Source of the DNA: Heliocybe sulcata
Lineage: Eukaryota; Basidiomycota; Agaricomycetes; Gloeophyllales; Gloeophyllaceae
Direction of reading: 5' to 3'
Length of the DNA: 64,000 nucleotides
NCBI GenBank assembly: GCA_004369045.1
Contig: ML213519.1
Coordinates: 291,060-355,059 of the forward strand
Shown: piece by piece, positions 51,108-62,368 of the stretch
Layout of the letters: every line of letters starts with the position of its first letter
How positions within the stretch are numbered: the stretch's first letter is position 1
The notes under the pieces: model-generated
What the model was told of the DNA's origin: nothing
Seen by the model: only the letters and a program-made list of their open reading frames with translations
Database searches by the model: none
Made by a program: the position numbers and the translations under genes

Positions 51108-53055
51108 CTAGTCACTACTCGAGCTTTGTGAATCTCTGCCCGCAGTGACGGCTTGCACAATCTCCCCAACCCTAAGGACCAGCTCATCACATCCCCATTG
51201 TCCCACGACACTCACGCCCACCGGCCAGCCATCGTCAGCCGTCCCAGCAGGCACACTCAACGCGGGCAAGCCTGCTAGCGACGCGGGGACCGTCAGCGTG
51301 TCCTGCACGTAGGTGTCCAGTGATTCAGACCCTGAATCGATAGGAGGCGCGGTGCGGATGGCGGACGGATGCATGATTACGTCGACTTTGGATTGACTAC
51401 TCGCTTCCGACGGCGAAGATGAGAGGACATTCGGGACTGCGAATACGTGGTCGAAGTCGCGTTTGACGAGCTTGCGGACGCGTTGAGCCTGCAGAAAGTA
51501 GTTATCAAACGCACTGGTACGGAATCCTTAGTCAAAGCCAGTGAAGAGTTAATCAATCAACTTACTCTGCGCTGAGAGCGTACGTCCCGAGCAGGATACG
51601 CTTCTGCACCTCCCTCCCAAAGCCATTCGACCGTGAGTGCGCGTACACACGAGAAGCCTTGGTGAGGTCAGCCTCTGGCGGAGGGCCCACGTGGGTCCCT
51701 ACATAAAGTCACAAGAAAGTCAGCGCCGAGAGAATGCGCGCGTTTGGTTGGCCACACACCATACTCAATGCCTGTAAATCGTGCCAGGTTGCTGCTGGCC
51801 TCGGCACTAGCAATGACATAATAGGCGCTGAGCGCATATGAAGTGCTCGGAAGAGACACAGGTACGAGCGTTGCGCCTAGCCCTCTGAGTTCCGTAAACA
51901 ATGCCCGGATCGGACTCACAACAGATGACTGGATCTCCGCAGGGAAGTATTCCTATGTGAACAAGCAAGGGCCCATAAGTAGAGAATGCCGACTTCGGCC
52001 TAACAACGACAGACCTGCGGAATGCCTATGCGGAGACCTGAAAGGTAAGAGGCGTCTCTATTCCATCTTGAGAAGGTGTGCACTGAGAGCAATTTTGATG
52101 CTTTCGCGCGAACAGGGAGAGGAATGGAGGTAGGGTCTTTCGCGTCGTAATCATTTAGGACAGCTAGGACGATACAAAATTGGTTAGTCGGAGGTACAGA
52201 GATAGAGGGGGAGGGCAATGTACGGAAGACATCAGCAATATCCTTCGTATTGCGTGTCAGGATGCCGACACAGTCCAGGGAATCGGAGTATGATACGACT
52301 CCCCACCTGTACACCATAGCGTTATATAGTATGTTAAATCAATAAGACCGAATTGTACCTGCTCAAGAGTCCGTAGGACGGCTTAAGACCGACAACACCG
52401 CAGTAAGACGCAGGAAGACGGACTGATCCACCTGTATCCGTTCCCAGTGCCCTACATAACAATGAGTCCCAAACGGAGGTGCACTAGAGAGGCACGTACA
52501 CATCACATAGGCCTGCAGCGACAGCTGCAGCCGAACCGCCCGAGCTTCCCCCTGCCGATCTGGGTGTAATATCGGAAGATAGAGATTTCCACGGATTGAT
52601 GACTGGGCCGTGTATGGAATGTGTATTGAGAGAGCTGGCTAAGATGATGCGTTCAGGTCGTGAAGTGTTCTCGAGCCATGAATCTCACCCCATCCCGAAT
52701 TCGTCGCAATTTGTCTTGCCGACAATATGCGCGCCTGCCTGGTGCAGTAGACTCACCACGGTTGCGTCAAAGGGTGAAGTGAAGTCTTGGTCGGGATCAG
52801 TCTCCGGTTCGATGGAACCATGATTGGGAATATACCTCGAAGCATCTCAGAGGAGCACGTTGTCGGCATATCTTTCGTACATATGTTGTCCTTGATGGCA
52901 ACTTTCATACCAGACAAGGGACCTTCTCCCGCTTTTGTAGCGGTGACATGCTTGACATGTACCATGGCGTTCGTTTGAACAGTGTGTGCGCTTGTCTGAA
53001 GAGACCGCGTCCGTAATGGCAGGCGAGGGCCACCTGCGACTTTGATGAAGCTCAT
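51108..53055 (-). CDS. HER2: Glutamyl-tRNA(Gln) amidotransferase subunit A, mitochondrial
   Basis: The amidase subunit that supplies ammonia from glutamine for Glu-tRNA(Gln) transamidation in mitochondria. Start 53055 gives [20 protein letters not shown], a basic presequence-like start. The amidase signature is complete. The catalytic Lys is in [10 protein letters not shown], the cis-Ser region reads [20 protein letters not shown], and the nucleophile Ser is in [68 protein letters not shown] and GLRIGIPQ follow. The C-terminal part has [40 protein letters not shown] and [13 protein letters not shown]. At least six introns. It is divergent from RPC25, with 216 bases between start codons. Confidence 0.93.
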
Positions 53056-53271
53056 GATAGTCCGGTCATAAGAAGACAGAGCCGCAAAGCTTCAGTTTCA
53101 AGGGAAGGACAAGATCGACTTTTCGAACTCCGCAACGCGTCGCGTCGCGCTTCTCAATTATCGAGCATTTTCAGCCACAATCATATGCACTCTAATATCT
53201 ACCCTCCATTTATATGCTGGTATTCTACGCAAAAAGGGACCATCATATAACGAAATAGCGCTACTTCTAAC
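53056..53271. promoter_or_regulatory. Short divergent promoter between HER2 and RPC25
   Basis: 216 bases separate the two start codons. It contains CGCAACGCGTCGCGTCGCGC (about 53130-53150), a CpG-rich block with two GTCGCG copies. No TATA box near either ATG. A shared bidirectional promoter is the simplest reading. Confidence 0.6.
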
Positions 53272-54243
53272 ATGTTCCAACTCTCCATCGTGAAGGACAC
53301 CCTCCCCATTCTCCCCGCCGCGTTCGCTCTCCCGCCCGAACAAGCACTCATAGCCGCTATCAACAAAAAGTATGCTAATAGAGTCCTGCACGAGGTGGGA
53401 TTATGTATAGCTGTATTTGACCTGGTGGAAGCAGGAGAGGGGAGAGTGAGGTACGGCGATGGGTGTCTGTGGTATAAAGGCGAGTATCCCTCTGACTCGG
53501 ATAGAATGAGAGCGTATGGGACGTACGCTGACGATGATGCATCTCTAGTGACATTTAGGATGGTTGTATTCCGACCATTTGCATCGGAAGTCATCCTTGC
53601 CAGAGTGAAATCATCGGACGAGGAGGGTATCCGGTGTGCGTCCCCTAACCGCTCCTTCCTACCCATATACTGAGACACAGAAGTAACCCTCGGCTTCTTT
53701 GACGACGTATACGTCCCCCTTGCTTACCTTCCACAACCCGCGGCATTGTACGTCCTCTCAATATATCCAGTGCAGATAATAATACACTCTTCTCAGCGAC
53801 CCAAACGAGAGAGCACACTTCTGGCTCCCTGAAGCTGCCACGGAAGACGCCTCCGCACCTTCCACACACGAGCTCCTTGATTCGCCCACCACCTCCCGAA
53901 TGTACATCGACAAGGGCGAGGTTCTGCGTGTGCGTGTAGAGATGGGTTAGTTTGGCTCCCATTATACGGAATAGGGTTATGTCGAAGCTCATGACGCGAT
54001 GCGCAACAGACGAATTCTATGATGATGAGCCTGGCCCACCGAAAGCGACGGAAGGAGTCCGTATTGAGCGTGAACGCAGAGCTCCGTATACCGTCACCGT
54101 ACGTTGGCTTTGTGATGTTGCTTCCCTCCTGGTACTCATGAATTCTGTGCTTGCAGTGTTCTATCGCTGAACAGGGTCTCGGCCCTGTGGCTTGGTGGAA
54201 GTCCGCTGAGCCAGCTACGGACGCAGAGATGGACCAAGCATGA
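53272..54243 (+). CDS. RPC25: RNA polymerase III subunit RPC25 (Rpc8)
   Basis: The stalk subunit of RNA polymerase III that pairs with Rpc17, homologous to Rpb7. ATG 53272 gives the conserved MFQLSIVKDTLPILPAAFAL, then KKYANRVLHEVGLCIAVFDL, EGRVRYGDGCLWYK and, over a probable GC-AG intron (53480-53548), VTFRMVVFRPFASEVILARV. KSSDEE is followed by VTLGFFDDVYVPLAYLP, DPNERAHFWLPEA, DKGEVLRVRVEM, DEFYDDEPGPPKATEGVRIE and RRAPYTVT|CSIAEQGLGPVAWW. Stop 54241-54243. The second intron (about 53630-53690) is ambiguous: canonical GT-AG choices give EEEVTLG or EEVTLG rather than the EEGIRVTLG I remember from orthologues. Remaining introns are normal (about 53747-53799, 53943-54008, 54100-54156). Confidence 0.93.
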
Positions 54244-54374
54244 TGGGCACTGGTACTGCGGCATCAGAAACGATTTGCGAAATAGACCGAGCCGTGGCAT
54301 TCTCCGTTTGAAGATATGCCCACTTCCGCCTAATGTTGATAAAATGAGTAAAAGGAAACTCATAGCGCGATGAC

Positions 54375-54457
54375 TGCCCCAGTGAGGCTCGAACTCACGA
54401 CCTTCCGATGCACAAGGTATAACAGTCGGACGCTGTAACCAACTCAGCCATGGGGCA
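54375..54457 (-). tRNA. tRNA-Asn (anticodon GTT) with a ~10-nt intron
   Basis: Read on the minus strand, the acceptor arms TGCCCCA and TGGGGCA pair, D arm GCTGAGTTGGTTACAGC is present, anticodon stem TCCGA pairs with TCGGA, and the T arm is GTGAG-TTCGAGC-CTCAC. The anticodon loop reads CTGTTA, interrupted after position 37 by about 10 nt (TACCTTGTGC), then A. Anticodon GTT means Asn. 83 nt equals a 73-nt tRNA plus the intron. Confidence 0.93.
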
Positions 54458-57400
54458 ATACTGGTGTTGATAGTTATATAAGTATCAAAGGGCCAAAGAA
54501 AAGGCATGAGCCTAACCAACGCAATCACGCCCGTGCGGAGGGGCCCACTGCAAGTCGGTAAGGCAGCCTTCTGGTTCGCTCTGCTACGTCACAATTTGTG
54601 GTCCGAGACGATCTCCATGAAGTCACCCTGCACTACCGCAGGGTGCAGCTCTTGAGTGTGACGTGAACACACTTAAAGGTATAGACACACATCTACCATC
54701 AAAGCAAATGCAAGCGTGAACAGAAGAATATCAGGACTCGCATTCTCTGTCCAGTGTCAACACTAGGCCTCCCAACCACAGGGCGAATTATGCGGCATCG
54801 GTCTACCGGAAGCTGGCGCATTCTCAGATGCCTTACAGACCCAGGAGACAAAGGATTCAGAATCGGCCTTTACAGCGCACCTTCTTCGAGACGGTGACCC
54901 GCTGTACTCCGTCTGCCGGGGCTGTCGGTCATAGAGCGCAAAGCTACCGGCACTCCATGGCTGAACTGCTACACTGCGGACGGAGTAGGTAGCTGATCGG
55001 CGACCGAAGATAGAACAGCCGAGGCTCCCACTCACAAGTTGCCTATAGATAGACCGACCTGACGCAGATCGCATGGAATAACGATGGGCGCCAGAGCCGT
55101 ACGTATACGTACGACATGGGAACCCGCTCCGGACCTCAGAAACGGGTCATCCGCTGGTAGGCGTGTCCCCGATCGAATTTTGCATGGGTGTCGTCCCTTG
55201 ATATTTAACAGTCCATCTCTCGACGGACCCCTAGAAAAATTGCAGTGTAACGCCACGAAGGCGGTGGAGCTTACTCACGCCCACCGCCTATTGGGCAGCA
55301 TCACCGGATCGCGGGGTGTGTCCAGGTGAGGCGGATGATGATCGACTGCCAAACAGACGTGACCTTTAGTAATAGCAGAGAAGATGAGTTTGCGTACTGT
55401 CGGATATGGCGGGACATGTTCCAGTGCGTTCAGTGTCGTAGGCGCTCACGAAGACGGAGCAGGAGGTAGAATGGACATTCCGGGCTGAGTGAGCGGTAGA
55501 AGTGTAAGTACCCGTAGGTATTGCGATCCAGGGCCAGGGACCGGAGCAGAGATACGTCCGGCGAGTGTTGCTCACGTAGGGATTGGGTCGTCAGCTTTGT
55601 CAAGAGCGATATGCGAGCTCCAGAGAACGCGATACTCTTGGGGGAGATGGTACAAAAGATCCCTACTGACGAGCGTAAGTAATGATGCTTAGCACGAGTG
55701 GACCGAACTGTATTATCTAGTCACCGGCGGGAATTGCGAGGTCCCGAATAGAACAGTGATAGAATGGTGCGCAGCGGAAGCGTTCCTGCATATATCAGGA
55801 GGACCAGCAGGTATGATGAACGCTTCGGCTTGATCAGGGAGATCGCGCAGATGACAAAGCTTGAGGTGTTGTCACGTAACGGCGCATCCTCACAAGGACG
55901 AGGCTGGCTGGAAGAGGAAGTCTGCTGCATGATTGATCGGTCTGCAATCCGGTGTTATAGGTGGTGTGGGCGAATGAGCTGGTGATATCCTGGTACGACG
56001 TCTTAAGTCATATTCTGGCTCGTTGTAATGGATGATTGACCACCCCGGTTGATAGTCAACTATTGGGAACCTGAGGTCGGAACAATAAGAGAACGCCGAC
56101 ATACGATCGTCACGGAATAGAGCTGATAGATTGCAGAATTCGTATCAGTCTCAGAGCCGAAAGGTACGAGACAGGGACATAGCTTACGAGGTTCGCAAGT
56201 CTGTTGCCCGGCCACCAATATGCAGCAGCGAGGTTCACGGTGGTTAGATATGGTATGCACCAGGGACAGCGCAGCAGGAAGATAATGGGCCTTCAAGCTT
56301 CACCCTTGAAGATGGAAGTCGCAAACTGAATAAAATTGACAAACCGACCGTAGCAAGCAGGACGACATGGCTCGAACAAATATACCACAGATGGCATTGG
56401 TAAAATGCCAGCGGACTTGCAGGACGACAGTAACCGGGCCACTACGTTCAGTTCACGCTTGCAGCTTTGATATTTCAAGTAAGTGCTGTGGGTTCAGTAA
56501 CTGCGCAGAACCAACGATCGTTGATGAATCCACGAAGAGTTGGCTGGGCAAAGGAAGAGGACAAATCACGTGATAGGCAGCAGCAAGTCACGTCCGTCAC
56601 GCGTCTGCCGCGCAACGCTATGCCACTTCAGGAAAAGGCGTGTGCACGAGCCTATATAAGCGACGCTCTTGCCTCTCTGCTCTGTTCCATCTCCTCCGCC
56701 CGCTCTCGCCACACGCACCCTCAACCAGTGTCAAGTCCCCTGTCGAACTGTCCTTCTGTGCCTTTGGACGTCTGAACTGCACTCGCAGCAGGAAGATCCA
56801 CCCCAGCGATGGGCGTCGGGATGCGCACTGGAGCAGAACATAGGGCTTAGAAGATGCGTATGTGTACGCCCGGCTACTCGCTATCTGGTGCACCCTCCTT
56901 TGTAAATCTTGGATCTGCATTTGCCTGTGGTTCTGTTACGATCTGGGTATGCGATCTTCTTGTTACTGAGGAGCGTGGAAGCATATGCTCCTGCGCACAT
57001 GAAAATAGCTCGCATATACTCGCATCATTCGGACATCCCTTTTTTGGCCAGCTGGAAGCTATCATTTATCGTTCGGTCTGTGGCTCCAGTCTCCTCGGTT
57101 CTCACCACGTCTCCGTGAAGGCAACATGACTGTCTCCTCGTATAACGGTGCTGGCGCTACTGTCAGAGCAAACGCAGCTTCAAAAGAATACGCCGCTTTT
57201 TATACTTGCAGTCAGGTCTTCCTCGTTGATGGCTTGGGTTCATGCACTGTTTCTATCGTCCCGCTGAGACCGAAGGCCAACCAACAGGGTACATAGCGTC
57301 TCCGTCGTCACTCTTCGCCAGTCAGACTCGACTCTGGTTGCCGGTCACCCCCTAGGTCTAGGATCCTTTCCTCCAGCCTCGTTCCTCCGCACTAAAGATG

Positions 57401-59749
57401 GTCGGAGCGGGTCACGGTAGCTGACCGAACCCTGCTTCCTCCTCGCACAACAGGTACGAAGCCAGGCAGTCAGCAATCATTCCAAGTCTCGTATATCCTG
57501 CGTCTTATCCACCAGTAATCACAATGTTCTTTGTTCGGGGTAATGAAAACTCTGCTCGCCGTTCAAACGTCCCTCTCAAATATGCAAGTCTCGGTGCGTC
57601 CTTCCTCGGGTGGAAAGAAGGACAAAATCTTAATCCAGTGCTCCGTATACTAGTCAGACTCCTTCAAGACCACTACCAATTCTCCGTCTCTGGCCTTGCC
57701 CGATTGAAACTCTTGTCTCTTGCCTTCAGAAAGGGTACCCATAACCGCGAAGTCCTTACCGCACGAGAACCGCCCAAGATAGGCCTCCTACCTTGACATT
57801 CTCTTCAGACCTTGGACCATCTGGTTGCCCCATGATCTAACGCACCATAGGCCTCTATCTGGTCATCACCATCCACACAAATTAGCGCTCAATCAAGAAA
57901 GCGACGTGAACAGCTTTGCGCGTCAAGCCGGGACAGCACCCCTTCTCCGACTATGATCGGCATCTGATTCGTTTATCGGGCGCGACGTACGAATCCATGC
58001 CCGAGGCCACGTCCCCGATCTGTTGGGCCGTATTTTCCCAGGAGCCATGTCCCGAACCTCCACCGGCTTACGATATTCGGATCTCTTCTCCGTACGCAGG
58101 GCATTGATCGGTGTCATGAAATAGTCCGGTTTTCTGTTCTCGACATAGGGAAGGCGGAGAAGTGTCTCGGAACATTGGGAGGCCTACGAATGTGCAGGAC
58201 CTGCCGCGATGTTGATATACAATATGGTGGTTCGTCGAGCTGGTGTGGATAGGGCAGAAAAAGGTGGCTGTTCAGTGCCATGAGGTCAAGCGTCGTCCAC
58301 CAGTAGAACTCGGACAGACAACGATCATGACGTCCCTGCTCGCCCATCAGGCAGAGTAGGAATGTCGCCCGAGAGACGCATGATGGCGTGGTTTCGTCTT
58401 GTTGGAGATCAGTCTGGTCAGCAGGATGTCCGGGAGCCCCAAGATAGTGCACACTGCCGTGAATACCGCTGTTCGGACGTGGATAATGGGACATATCAGA
58501 CCGCAGCGTGTGCGTAACACGGGACAGCGATGCCCGCGAATTCGTACCTGGGTAGGCGCTGCGTCCCGAACGACCTGCATCAGCGTCGTACTGGATATCT
58601 CTGCGGTGCACATACCAACCCCAGGAGTGAGTGCATGGACCACCGACTAGCTACATAGGCTTGCAGGTGATTGATCGAGGTATTGCCGCCGGCTCCGGGG
58701 AAGAGCGACAGCGATCGTGGCTTGACAGGAGCCGATTGGTCTTGTTCAGATCTGGCTTGTCATGCTTGTCATGGTGATTTTTGGCTGTCACACGATGAGA
58801 AGACCAGGGAAGATACTGGGATTTGGGAGTCAGAGAGAACGTACCGGATGATGTTGACAGTTGATGCCGGTTGTTTGTGATTTAGGCGGAGGTGTATACT
58901 CATGTTCCTCGAGAGATGGGTGGCTCTGGGAGCAGGTTGGCTAGATATGCTAATGCGGGGCTGTGCTCCGCGGACGAAGGCTGATGCCGATTCGCGGACC
59001 TCATATCAACGTCTCAACCATTCTATTCAGCAGATAAAGGGTGTAGGGAGAGACGCGGAAGTGAGGTGAGCGTGAGCGTTACACGCTGTGATCATGATCA
59101 GTCCACTTGTGCGATGATATCAAGATCTCGCGGTAAGGGTCGTGCCCGACGCGCGTACGCTGAAAAGGGAGAGCGGACACGTATGTAGCGGTGCTGGGCA
59201 TCTCCTCCGGCATCCACGAAAATTAGGGGCAGATGTGGCAGTCGATAACGGTGCAGCAGATACGGTGGCTGAGGCCATCTGCGAATCTGAAGTGCCAGCT
59301 GTCAGAGAGGTCGGGTCTAGAAGGCAGGCAGATATTGGGCCGACGGTACGGAAAGCTAAAGGCGAGCCAAAAGCACGCGAGTGTGATCGTGTCACGTTTA
59401 CAGAGAGGCATTTTTCGGGCACGGGCTGTTTGCCAAGGCGGAGAAATCAACGGAGGGCATGGGCACGCGGTTACGGTACGGCAGAGTGTGGGTTGTAGAG
59501 TAAATTGGAGAGGACAGGAGGTGTGAGCCCGGCGCTGTGGGTCACTATCCCTACAGTCACGCGTATTTTTATTGCACTCTCCTCCCTGCCACCCTCGTTC
59601 GGCGCTCGTTTCATGCTACCTTGACAAAACTATATTCAGGCCAATCCCTAGTGCAACCCGTGGCTACAGCGCGTGAGGCCTTGAGGCCAGACTAGGTTTG
59701 TGCACCTGTGCGCTTTTCTACGAAGCCTTCTCGAAGCCAGACCCAACCC
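54458..59749. other. Gene-poor 5.3 kb stretch
   Basis: I find no gene with recognisable similarity. Open patches exist but are short: 54763-55074 minus, 56854-57129 plus, 57524-57796 plus, 58114-58650 minus, 59120-59422 minus. A patch at about 55730-55900 minus (ISLIKPKRSSYLLVLLIYAG) faintly resembles fungal DUF6533-type membrane proteins, but I could not extend it. A strong promoter-like element lies at 56653. Confidence 0.45.
56653..56660 (+). promoter_or_regulatory. Orphan TATA box with CT-rich downstream stretch
   Basis: TATATAAG is followed at about 56668-56760 by strongly pyrimidine-rich sequence, the same arrangement as at the Asp-His repeat gene. The downstream coding candidate is only a 91-codon open frame at 56854, without recognisable features. 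Confidence 0.4.
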
Positions 59750-61679
59750 ATGGATTCGCACTATCCCCCAGACGGCCGCTATCCCCCTCCTCCCTCTCAA
59801 TCCCATCCCCCTCCCCCTCAGCAGCAGCAACAGCAGCAACAACACCACCAATGGGGCCCGGCGCCGCAACTGCACCTCCAAGTCCCGCAGACCCTCGCCT
59901 CCTCGACCTTCCCCTCCCCCGTCTCGCCCTCGCCCTCCATCTCCGACTACCCGCACTACTACCACCCGCACCCGCACCACCCCCAACACCACGACGGCGC
60001 CGCCCTCTCCCTCAACCTCTCCGGGCTGTCCGTGGCGTCCCCGACGACCGTCTCCCCCATCCACCCGTCCCCGCACCCCTCGACGAGCAGCACCCTCTCC
60101 CCCATCACGCCCCTCACCCCGCCGACGCACGCCTACCTCGCGTCCCAGCACGGCCAGTTCTCCTTCGCCCCGCCGTACGACGCGCCCCAGTACGACTACC
60201 GCGGCTCCTCGCGCTCCTCCTCGTGCTCCGAGAAGAGCGTGCCCAAGAAGCGGAGCTTCAGCACCACCCCGCTCGCGACGAGCCTCGAGGAGCACCCCGA
60301 CGCGTACGCGCAGCAGGGCCACGGCGCGCAGATGGACTATGAGGAGCTCGATGGCATGGGCTATCCGCCGATGGAGGGCAGCCCGGTCGATGGGAGCACG
60401 AGCAGTGGCGAGATGGACGAGCCCACCAGTACCAAGACCGTCGGGCACACGGACAAGACTGCCTATGGGGGCATCCCCGCCGGGAGCATTAATATACTGG
60501 GCAAACCAGCCGGGACGAACAACTTTGTCACAAAGTTGTACCAGTGAGTGCTCGTGAGTTCCTTAGGCGGTAGATGAGCGTTCATCTCGCACAATAGAAT
60601 GATCAACGATCCAAAGTCGGCCCAGTTCATTTCCTGGACGGACTTGGGGACCAGGTTCGTCACATCCCTATTGTCAATGGCACTGCCCTGAGCTCGTGAC
60701 GCGCAGCTTCGTGGTGTCGAATGTGGGCGAGTTCAGCAGGAGCATCCTCGGCTCCCATTTCAAGCACAACAACGTCAGCATTCCCTCTTCACCTCGCCCT
60801 CATTTCATTAACTCCTCATGCACCGCAGTTCTCGAGCTTCGTCCGCCAGCTCAACATGTACGGCTTCCACAAAATCAACCGGGTACGCTCCCCTCCCTCC
60901 TCTTCTCCCCCCTCCCTCCTAACAACCCCGCCCCTAGACCCCCCGCGCGCAACGCACGACCACCGACGCGCAGACCTGGGAATTCTCACACCACAAATTC
61001 CTCCGGGGCCGGCCAGACCTGCTCGACGAGATCAAGCGCAAAGCGTTGGAGCCCGATCTCGGCGTGAAGCAGCGCGTCGAGCTCCCCGGGGAGGTCGCCG
61101 CGCAGCTGCAGCTGATGCGCGAGGAGAATGGTAGACGGGAGCGCGAGCTTAAGGAGGTGAGGAGGCGGTGTGAGAGGTTGGGGGGGGTGGTGAATGTGCT
61201 TTGGGAGGCGGTGGCGAAGGCTGTGCCTGGGGGAGGTGAGTGGCTTTTTTCGTTGTGTGGATGATGTGGGTTTGGGTGTGCTGGGACTGACGTTGTGGTG
61301 CCCTACAGTGCCGATGGCGTTCCCCTCCGACCTGCTCGACCCGCTCCCCACAACCGACACGAGCCCCAACATCTACATCACCCACCCCTCCTCCTCCTCT
61401 TCTTCCTCCCAGCAACCCCAACCCCAACCCAACACATTCACCCTCCCCTCACTACACCACCACCCCTCGCTACACTCCCTACACTCCCTCAGCCCCAGCT
61501 CCTCGCCCACGACGGGCGAGTTCCCGTCGCCGAAGCGGCCGAGGGTGGAGAAAAGGCTGGCGAGGGCGCGGAGCGATTCGGCGCCGTTGGGGTATGCGTT
61601 AGGTGGGCAGGTCCAGGGGAGGCCGAGGAGCGGGAGCGGGATGGCGCAGGGGGAGAGGTGGGGGGAAGGTGAGCGTTAG
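59750..61679 (+). CDS. HSF1: Heat shock transcription factor (HSF-type DNA-binding protein)
   Basis: Binds nGAAn heat shock elements and activates chaperone genes. ATG 59750 (MDSHYPPDGRYPPPPSQSHP); an in-frame ATG at 59708 is an alternative. A long Pro/Ser/His-rich N-terminal region with a polyglutamine run (59819-59842) precedes the DNA-binding domain. The domain is spread over several exons: FVTKLYQ|MINDPKSAQFISWTDLG, TSFVVSNVGEFSRSILGSHF, KHNN|FSSFVRQLNMYGFHKINR, then AQTWEFSHHKFLRGRPDLLD and EIKRKALEPD. A hydrophobic-repeat helix follows (VAAQLQLMREENGRRERELK), shorter than classic HR-A/B. After an intron comes a low-complexity C-terminal region with a basic patch (SPKRPRVEKRLARARSDSAP). 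No response-regulator domain is visible, which argues against an Skn7/Prr1 type. Introns lie at about 60547-60597, 60655-60709, 60774-60829 and 60882-60938, plus one near 61236-61308. Confidence 0.9.
59819..59842 (+). repeat. CAG/CAA polyglutamine run (8 codons)
   Basis: Eight Gln codons, mixed CAG and CAA, in the N-terminal low-complexity region of the HSF gene, followed by two His codons. Confidence 0.9.
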
Positions 61680-62368
61680 CTCTGGGCAGTAGGCGAAAGT
61701 GGGTGCGGCGGGTTTGGTGGGCGGGGGGTTGGGGTTGGGGTGTGTGTGTGCTTGAGTTTTCGGCGTTGCGATACCGGACTTGTCTTTCCTTTCTTTTTGA
61801 GTTTCAGATACCATCCTCTCGTTCGTTCGTTTCTTCGTTCATGGACTATGACGCATTTACGCTTGCCGCCGACGCTCATTCATTGCTCTCTTTTACTTTT
61901 GCTCTTTTATGGACCCAACTTGCGCCGCTCGTTCTTTGGCCTCTGCCTCACGCTCGCTACACGGTCTTTTCAGTCCATACACCATTCAAGGACATCTTCA
62001 TCACTTTCGTCTCTGTATCGTCTACACTTCCCGCCTACCCCACCTGGAACCGCACACCCTTGCACCCACACCCCTTCTTTCATGGTATTGTCGGCTTTGG
62101 CTTTGGTTTCTTGTAACTAGTTTGTCTGCCTTTGTTTGGTATAGAGTGTATGATTAGTTTTGGGTGCTTTTCGACTTTTTTAGTTTGGAACCGTCGGTAG
62201 AGTGCAATAGGATGTTTTTTTTCGGTGTACGGGTTGTGGACGGGCGGTTGGCATGGGATGGTGGGATGTCCGGCTGACGACGGCGTTCCCAAATGAAGGC
62301 ATGCAGTTCATAGGATACAAGTGTACGAACGACGTAGGCGAGGAGACCAACAAGCCCCCCGGCGCGGC
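61680..62368. other. Convergent intergenic region after HSF
   Basis: About 690 bases. T-rich on the plus strand from 61790 onward, consistent with a 3' UTR region. No gene seen. Confidence 0.45.

Noticed and set aside
55721-55930. DUF6533-type membrane protein on the minus strand
   Set aside because: One short segment (ISLIKPKRSSYLLVLLIYAG) fits loosely; no neighbouring exons could be joined to it.
59648-60448. 266-codon Arg/Gly-rich frame on the minus strand
   Set aside because: Antisense to the GC-rich HSF N-terminal region, with low-complexity composition expected from Pro/Ser codons read backwards.
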